A stretch of DNA of 64,000 nt from Malachius bipustulatus. Taxonomy: Eukaryota; Arthropoda; Insecta; Coleoptera; Melyridae. Under the pieces are notes generated by a model. That model did not search any database, had not been told where the DNA came from, and saw only the letters and a program-made list of their open reading frames with translations. Both the position numbers and the translations under genes were made by a program. Shown piece by piece: positions 57,296 through 64,000 of this stretch. The DNA is taken from assembly GCA_910589415.1 (NCBI GenBank), contig OU342631.1, positions 54,836,598 to 54,900,597 of the forward strand, written 5' to 3'. Each line of letters starts with the position of its first letter. Within the stretch, counting starts at the first letter, position 1.

Positions 57296-58767
57296 GAGGC
57301 GCTTACGTCAGTTTGAGAGCCACTGACAACTACAGAAAATTTATCCACGTAATGACACTCTATCCTCTGTGTTGTGCATTTAATTCTCATTCAAAACCAA
57401 TGTTGACGTATACTTATTTATGCGGGATGGAGTGTTTAGACAAACTGGACGGTTACTATAAAAACCACGTATATGAAACAAAATAAATCGAACTATCAAA
57501 AGGATGTGTATTCTTAATCGGTACGTATGACTTTTTAGACTTTATTGGACTATACATAATTTTCTAACTCATTACTTGAAATATTGGAAATATTTAAACT
57601 GTATGAAACTTCATCGGAAGTTATGAAATTATTTCTACTTTTATTTTTTTAACATAGATATTATTCTTATTGTAGGTTTTATTATCTATTTTTTATTTTT
57701 AAAACAGGCAGAAGCCAGATGATCACACGTTTTGCCAAAATTACAGATACAATTTTAAAAGAAACACTCATCTGTTTTATGGTTGTTCCTCTAACACTAA
57801 CACACGCTGCAACTTTGGTCTGCTCCTCAGGTTTGTATTGACTTGGAGAATTCCGCGTTACCATCTCGACTCCTCACAAATTAGTTGCTTCTCCGTAGAT
57901 GGTGTATTTGTTCCTTCACGGTGACGTCATGCGGCACCTTAGCAGCCACTACTTCCCAAAGATATCATCTGCTCGAATTTTGTGGAAGTTTTCTCCTCCA
58001 TCAAGCGGTTAAAAATTGGCCCTGACTCGAAACCAAAAACAATTTTATCCCGAAGACAGGTATCGCAGCTCTGTTGAAAATTCGCAGTTCACCGCTAAGC
58101 TACTTACGCGGGCTGCCCGTTTCACCCCTAATAAACCGATCCCCAAAAAATTACCCGAGACCCTTAGGAAAGATTAATTTACAGGAACCAATATTTTCGT
58201 CCATGTAAACTGATTGCCCTCCCCCCCTGTGCCTCCAACTTCGTCCGTTATTCCCGGTGACTCCAGTTTTGTAAAAAAAACTAAAGACCAAAAAGGCGAT
58301 ATCTCGGTGAGTAATGGACGAATTCGCGATTATTGCACCCAACCAGGTTGTGCGCTTTCGCGAGATCTCGGCTTTTTACACGATTTTTTTTCCTTCGATG
58401 ACTCACAGCTAACCTAGAGACAAAGAATCGTTTTCCCCGTTTTTATACCTGGTTTTTTCTTCCCCTCTTCCACAACTCCCAAACTTGCGCCAAGTTGGCT
58501 ACATAACAAGACTGGTCCACTACGTTGAATGAAACAAAAAAATCAATAAAACGAGTGTCCTGTTGAAATTTAGATCTACCCCACTAGTATGTGTCGTACA
58601 AATTGACGTTTGACGAACTTGCCATTGGTCACTTGAATTTTTGTTGCATGGTGTAGACAGGAAACTGCCCGCGAACGCACGGGAACGCGCACGGAAACAC
58701 ACATATAGTTTCACCCGGTAGCTTATCCCGTAAAATATCCAAGTGTCCTATTCTCGATTTTTACAAA
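57296..58767. other. Unassigned sequence
   Basis: No recognised gene. It contains a further TGACGTCA at 57922-57929. A minus-strand frame at 57682-57864 has a weak helix-turn-helix look but too little to call. The stretch just before the DDE transposase (58590-58767) could be its 5' end. Confidence 0.35.
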
Positions 58768-60116
58768 ATGGAATTTGCAGAAAATTCTAGTGCGTCACAA
58801 TCGAAAAAACGCCACGTTTTAACGCAAGAAGAGCGTGTAATGATGAATAATGTGTATAAGGGTCTTAAGGATAGGTACCCGGATATGCTAGTGAAAGAGG
58901 TAGTTACTTTGTGTGCTAGTTTAACTAATGTTTCTATTTGTACGGTCTTCGCAGAGTTATCAAGAATCCCAATGTTGAGAAACCAAATAAAGATGGAACT
59001 TCTGGTCGGAAGAGAATCACACTCGATGATGACGTGAAGTATGCTATTCGTCGAAAATTTCATGCCGCATTTTTTATAAATGAAATTCCTACTTTAAGTA
59101 AAATTCTAGCAGAGCTGCACAACGATGAAAGTCTGCCAAAGATATCTCGTCGAGTACTAGCTACTACATCCGCTACCAGAAAAGAAACCGAAAGAGCATC
59201 TTAATTGAAAGAAATGATATTGTTTTGTGGCGCAGAAAATTTTTGAATGAAATTCGAGAGCATCGACGATCACAAACAAAAATATATTACACTGACGAAA
59301 CGTGGCTGAATGAAGGCCACACAGTGTCCAAAGTCTGGCAAGACTTCAACATCGAAACTTCACGTCAAGCGTTTTTTGAGGAATTTTCTCCGGGATTAAA
59401 ATCTCCATTGGGCAAAGGCCGAAGACTGACCATTAACCCACATTGGGAGTGATTCTGGTTTTTTAAAAGGTGGCCTTGATGTATTTGAATCGCGAAAAAC
59501 GGGAGACTGTCATGAGGACATGAACGCAGAAGTTTTTGAACGATGGTTTTCCTCCATATTGTTGCTTGTTGAGCCTGGTTCTGTGATTGTCCTCGACAAT
59601 GTCCCTTATCACAGTCGTCGATTGGAAAAAATACCAACTTCAGCGTGGCGGAAAGCAGATATAATAGAGTGGCTGAATTCAAAGAAACTGCCTCGTGATG
59701 AAAATATGCTTAAAATACAATTATTAGAAATAGTGCGTCAGCACAGATCCATGTATATTTTAAGTACGTGGTTGACGAAATGGCACGAGAGCACGGTGTG
59801 ACAGTGTTGAGAATTCCGCCGTATCACTGCGAATTAAACCCCATTGAACTTGTTTGGACTCAAATTAAAGGTTCAGTGGCTCGTAGAAATTCTAGTTTTA
59901 AGCTGTGCGATGTGGAGAAGCCTTTAGAAGAAGCGGTTTCGCATATAACCCCGGACATATGGCGTAGGTGTATAGGACATGTAGAAAAAGGAGAAATAAA
60001 AATGTGGACACCCGCGTTGAATGCCTAGTACAACCACTTATAGTTCAAATTAACCCTGATATGGACAGTAATAGTGACAGTGACATTTCGACATCAAGTT
60101 CAGAAGAACTGAACTG
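58768..60116 (+). pseudogene. Decayed IS630/Tc1-mariner DDE transposase
   Basis: Starting MEFAENSSASQSKKR, the frame shifts near 58940 into a second frame with the DNA-binding region (SGRKRITLDDDVKYAIRRKFH, then INEIPTLSKILAEL). Next, in shifted frames, come the catalytic motifs: IYYTDETWLNEGH (first D, about 59285), VIVLDNVPYHS (second D, about 59586) and PPYHCELNPIELVW (catalytic E, about 59825). It ends with an acidic, serine-rich tail MDSNSDSDISTSSSEELN after a shift near 60022. All three acidic residues remain, but at least four frameshifts disable the gene. No terminal repeats were found. Confidence 0.8.
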
Positions 60117-61254
60117 AAGAAGAACCCCTTTAAAATTGGTAAGTCGTGCGCCACTGACATCTGCTTTCCCCTTACGTTTATTCCCCTCAGCTCTCTGGCT
60201 GGAAAAACTGATAAGGTACCTTCCGAGTCGGAACTGAACTATATAGACGAAGCCCGAAACAGATTATTTTAATTTCAACGTTTGACTAAAAAGCTAGGTA
60301 TTGCCGAAACTGGAATCTATGTCAATAATGTTTGCCGAATGTTCTATTTCTGTATAACACGTGAATAAATAAAACGTCAACTAATCAATCTCTCTTTATC
60401 TGATGCTCTCTTTTTCTTTTTTTTTTCTTTTTCCACCGTTCTTTAATATGTAGTATATTATAAATTTCCATTTATTTTGTAAGCTTTAGTGATTACTATT
60501 ATAGCTTTGTGAGGGTTTGGAGGGCGATCGACTGTTATAATAAATGTTCTGAATTATACGGTTAGCTGGAAGAACAGCACGAAGTCGATAGATGTTGTGT
60601 AATAAAAAACGAATGTTTTTATTAGAGTGTTTAAAAATGCGTATTTTCCAAATTAAACGCAAATTACTGAGCCCGAATTTGACTAGAGTAGCAAACGCAC
60701 CCAAACCGAGGCTAGCGGCTTGCAACGTCATTTCCCTCTAGATACTCGGCCCACTGCCGAGCGCAATACGGTAAAGTAGGTTAATAGGACATATTTATAC
60801 GTGTGTTATAAGAACTATTATATCATGCTGTTTTTCACTTTAAGGGAGGTCATAAAACTCAAAAGGGACACAATACTATTGTATAAACATGTGATGGTCC
60901 TACCAACGAAGCAGTTGTTTTCAAAAAAAAAAAACTACTTAGGCCGATAGATCTCTTCAATCACTGAAGCGAGAATTTATAAAATTCATAAAAACATGAA
61001 TTTACCAACGTTTTCCAAACTAACATTTTTCATTAGGTTATGAACATTATTTATATGGTTTACTGTTCTAGGTGTTTCCTATACTAGGTATTAAAAATAT
61101 AGACTAAATTTATTTTGCAAGCCTTTAAGAAGTTCATCTGCATTTCTAATGTCTAAGGTCTAAGTAGACTTGTCACGACGTATCATCGAAGACGACATTT
61201 TACTCTTGTGAAGACCACTTTAATGTAAGATTTTACTTTATACTAAGCATATTA
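60117..61254. other. Unassigned sequence
   Basis: No recognised gene; AT-rich with a T-run (60407-60435). An 81-residue minus-strand frame at 60486-60731 has no motif. Confidence 0.35.
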
Positions 61255-61857
61255 GTATTTATTTACTTAATATGTATGTATTGTGTAAAAATAATAATAG
61301 AAAATTCTTTCAGCTTCCTGACATGGAAAATTGCATTTTGTACCGCGGCTAAGAAAAGTCGCTGTTTGTATTAAAGGTGGAGTAGTTCCTCATATTTTTA
61401 ACTATCAAAAGGTACTTAAAATATGTTTTCCGAAAAGTCGTATATTTCATGCTAAGAAACGTGAAACTGGGCTCAGATTAATACATAAATAATTTAATAA
61501 AATACTACTTTGACAATAAAATAATATACCTAAGTAGCTGATTATAAAGATTATATCATTCTCTATTTAATGAATATTTTGAAACTTTCAAATTTCGTGT
61601 CTATAATGTGCAAATTTAATGTAAAGCACCTCATTACACCGAAGCGGAATGCCTGGTTTACGGCGTTTTGCATAGAAGCTGCAGGTGCGGGTACTCCGCT
61701 CAAAGGTAGTGACGTCAGGCCAATAGGAGAGCGTTTCGCCGATTCGATTTATTTCGGTAGTTTTAAAGGGCTGTATTTCGTTAACGGGTAAAGAGAAAAT
61801 TAATATTCTTGAGTACATATAAAACTATTATCATCCTCAAGCGTAATTTGAAAAAAA
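61255..61857 (+). repeat. 0.6-kb repeat, copy 2
   Basis: Matches 56545-57158 almost throughout, ending AATTTGAAAAAAAA, but has no 137-bp direct repeats. It contains TGACGTCA and CCAAT (61710-61724). It lies about 500 bp downstream of the KLF gene stop codon, pointing towards it. Confidence 0.8.
61710..61724 (+). promoter_or_regulatory. CRE and CCAAT pair in repeat copy 2
   Basis: TGACGTCA (61710-61717) followed by CCAAT (61720-61724), as in copy 1. It lies about 640 bp downstream of the KLF gene stop, where it could act as an enhancer or antisense promoter; there is no direct evidence. Confidence 0.35.
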
Positions 61858-62182
61858 AGTGGATATCCATATTACGGTTTACGGTTTGTTTATCCTTCAG
61901 CATTATTCTCTGGATTAATATTTTAATCTAAATAAAAACCTCAAGTATTTGTAGTGTCTGCAAGGAAAATTAAAATAGGTAGGTATAGAGGTGCAAAACA
62001 TAAGGAAAATTTATAAAATATATATTTTTTTAAACAAAATACAAAATAAACCTAAGCAAATCAAACTTACGACGCCTAAGAAATAAATATTATTTTTACA
62101 TCACAGTCAAAATATTACGTCATTTCTACATATTCTGTATGAGATAATAACACTATAAAACACAAACTAAACGCATTGAATG

Positions 62183-62195
62183 TAAATAAATAAAT
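62183..62195 (-). promoter_or_regulatory. AU-rich element in the putative KLF 3' UTR
   Basis: On the minus strand ATTTATTTATTTA (overlapping AUUUA pentamers) lies about 165 nt after the stop codon. AU-rich elements shorten mRNA half-life and would suit an early-response transcription factor. An AATAAA very close to the stop (62340-62345, minus) could end a shorter transcript without it. Confidence 0.4.
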
Positions 62196-62358
62196 AGTGA
62201 AGTGACGACGATCACGATAACGTGGAGTGATACTGATAACAATACGCAAACAATCAAAAGAGAGCTTTTCACTGCATCATTCGTATTAGACTAGCACAAG
62301 ATCGAATGAACTTTCCTTTCCTTATCATCGGATAAAAAGTTTATTGGATATTTTTGTA

Positions 62359-63974
<1,616 letters not shown>

Positions 63975-64000
63975 TATTTCCAATAACAGCAGCAATAAAA

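Noticed and set aside
57682..57864. Possible helix-turn-helix fragment of a Tc1-type transposase on the minus strand
   Set aside because: Only a weak resemblance; no catalytic motif or terminal repeat nearby.

Overview
The window looks like insect nuclear DNA from a large, AT-rich, transposon-dense genome (a beetle or a hemipteran would fit; the species cannot be read from it). The evidence is a spliced KLF10/11-type (cabut-like) zinc-finger gene, an R4/Dong-type LINE beside a (TAA)n tract, RTE, CR1/Jockey and Copia retroelements, mariner and Harbinger relatives, and many short elements beginning TACAGGGTG. No bacterial gene organisation, CRISPR array, rRNA or convincing tRNA was seen.

Layout. 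0-10 kb: a decayed LINE reverse transcriptase (-), a Harbinger-type MITE (3605-4501, TTA target duplication), a complete foldback element (6200-6943) and a hairpin-ended element (7486-8038). 10-20 kb: an R4/Dong-like LINE (+) split in two by a full-length RTE-type LINE (11706-16110, -). The RTE copy has both ORFs open and a 13-bp target-site duplication. A 114-bp insertion with RNA-like folding sits in the same R4/Dong copy, and a CR1/Jockey 3' half follows. 20-27 kb: two more large foldbacks and dispersed repeats. 27-42 kb: a decayed CR1/Jockey LINE (copy A), a second hairpin-ended element, a Copia 5' relic (LTR, primer site, gag, protease) that carries a MITE and is followed by a better-preserved copy B of the same LINE. 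42-56 kb: a mariner-like transposon with one internal stop; copies C/D of the LINE split by another LINE; a Jockey-type LINE with ORF1 and ORF2; a truncated foldback. 56-64 kb: a 0.6-kb repeat present twice, once between identical 137-bp direct repeats; a decayed DDE transposase; and the KLF gene on the minus strand, whose 5' end runs to the window edge.

The only convincing host gene is the KLF gene. It has three exons here, with introns of 509 bp and 84 bp. The 84-bp intron is a multiple of three and has no stop, so a plain ORF reading wrongly includes 28 residues. Everything else recognisable is selfish DNA, mostly nested, so relative ages can be read from the nesting. The RTE copy is among the youngest insertions and copy A and the 5'-most RT relic among the oldest. 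The least explained structures are the complete foldbacks, the two hairpin-ended elements, three hammerhead-like stem-loop motifs, the 114-bp insertion and the 137-bp repeats.
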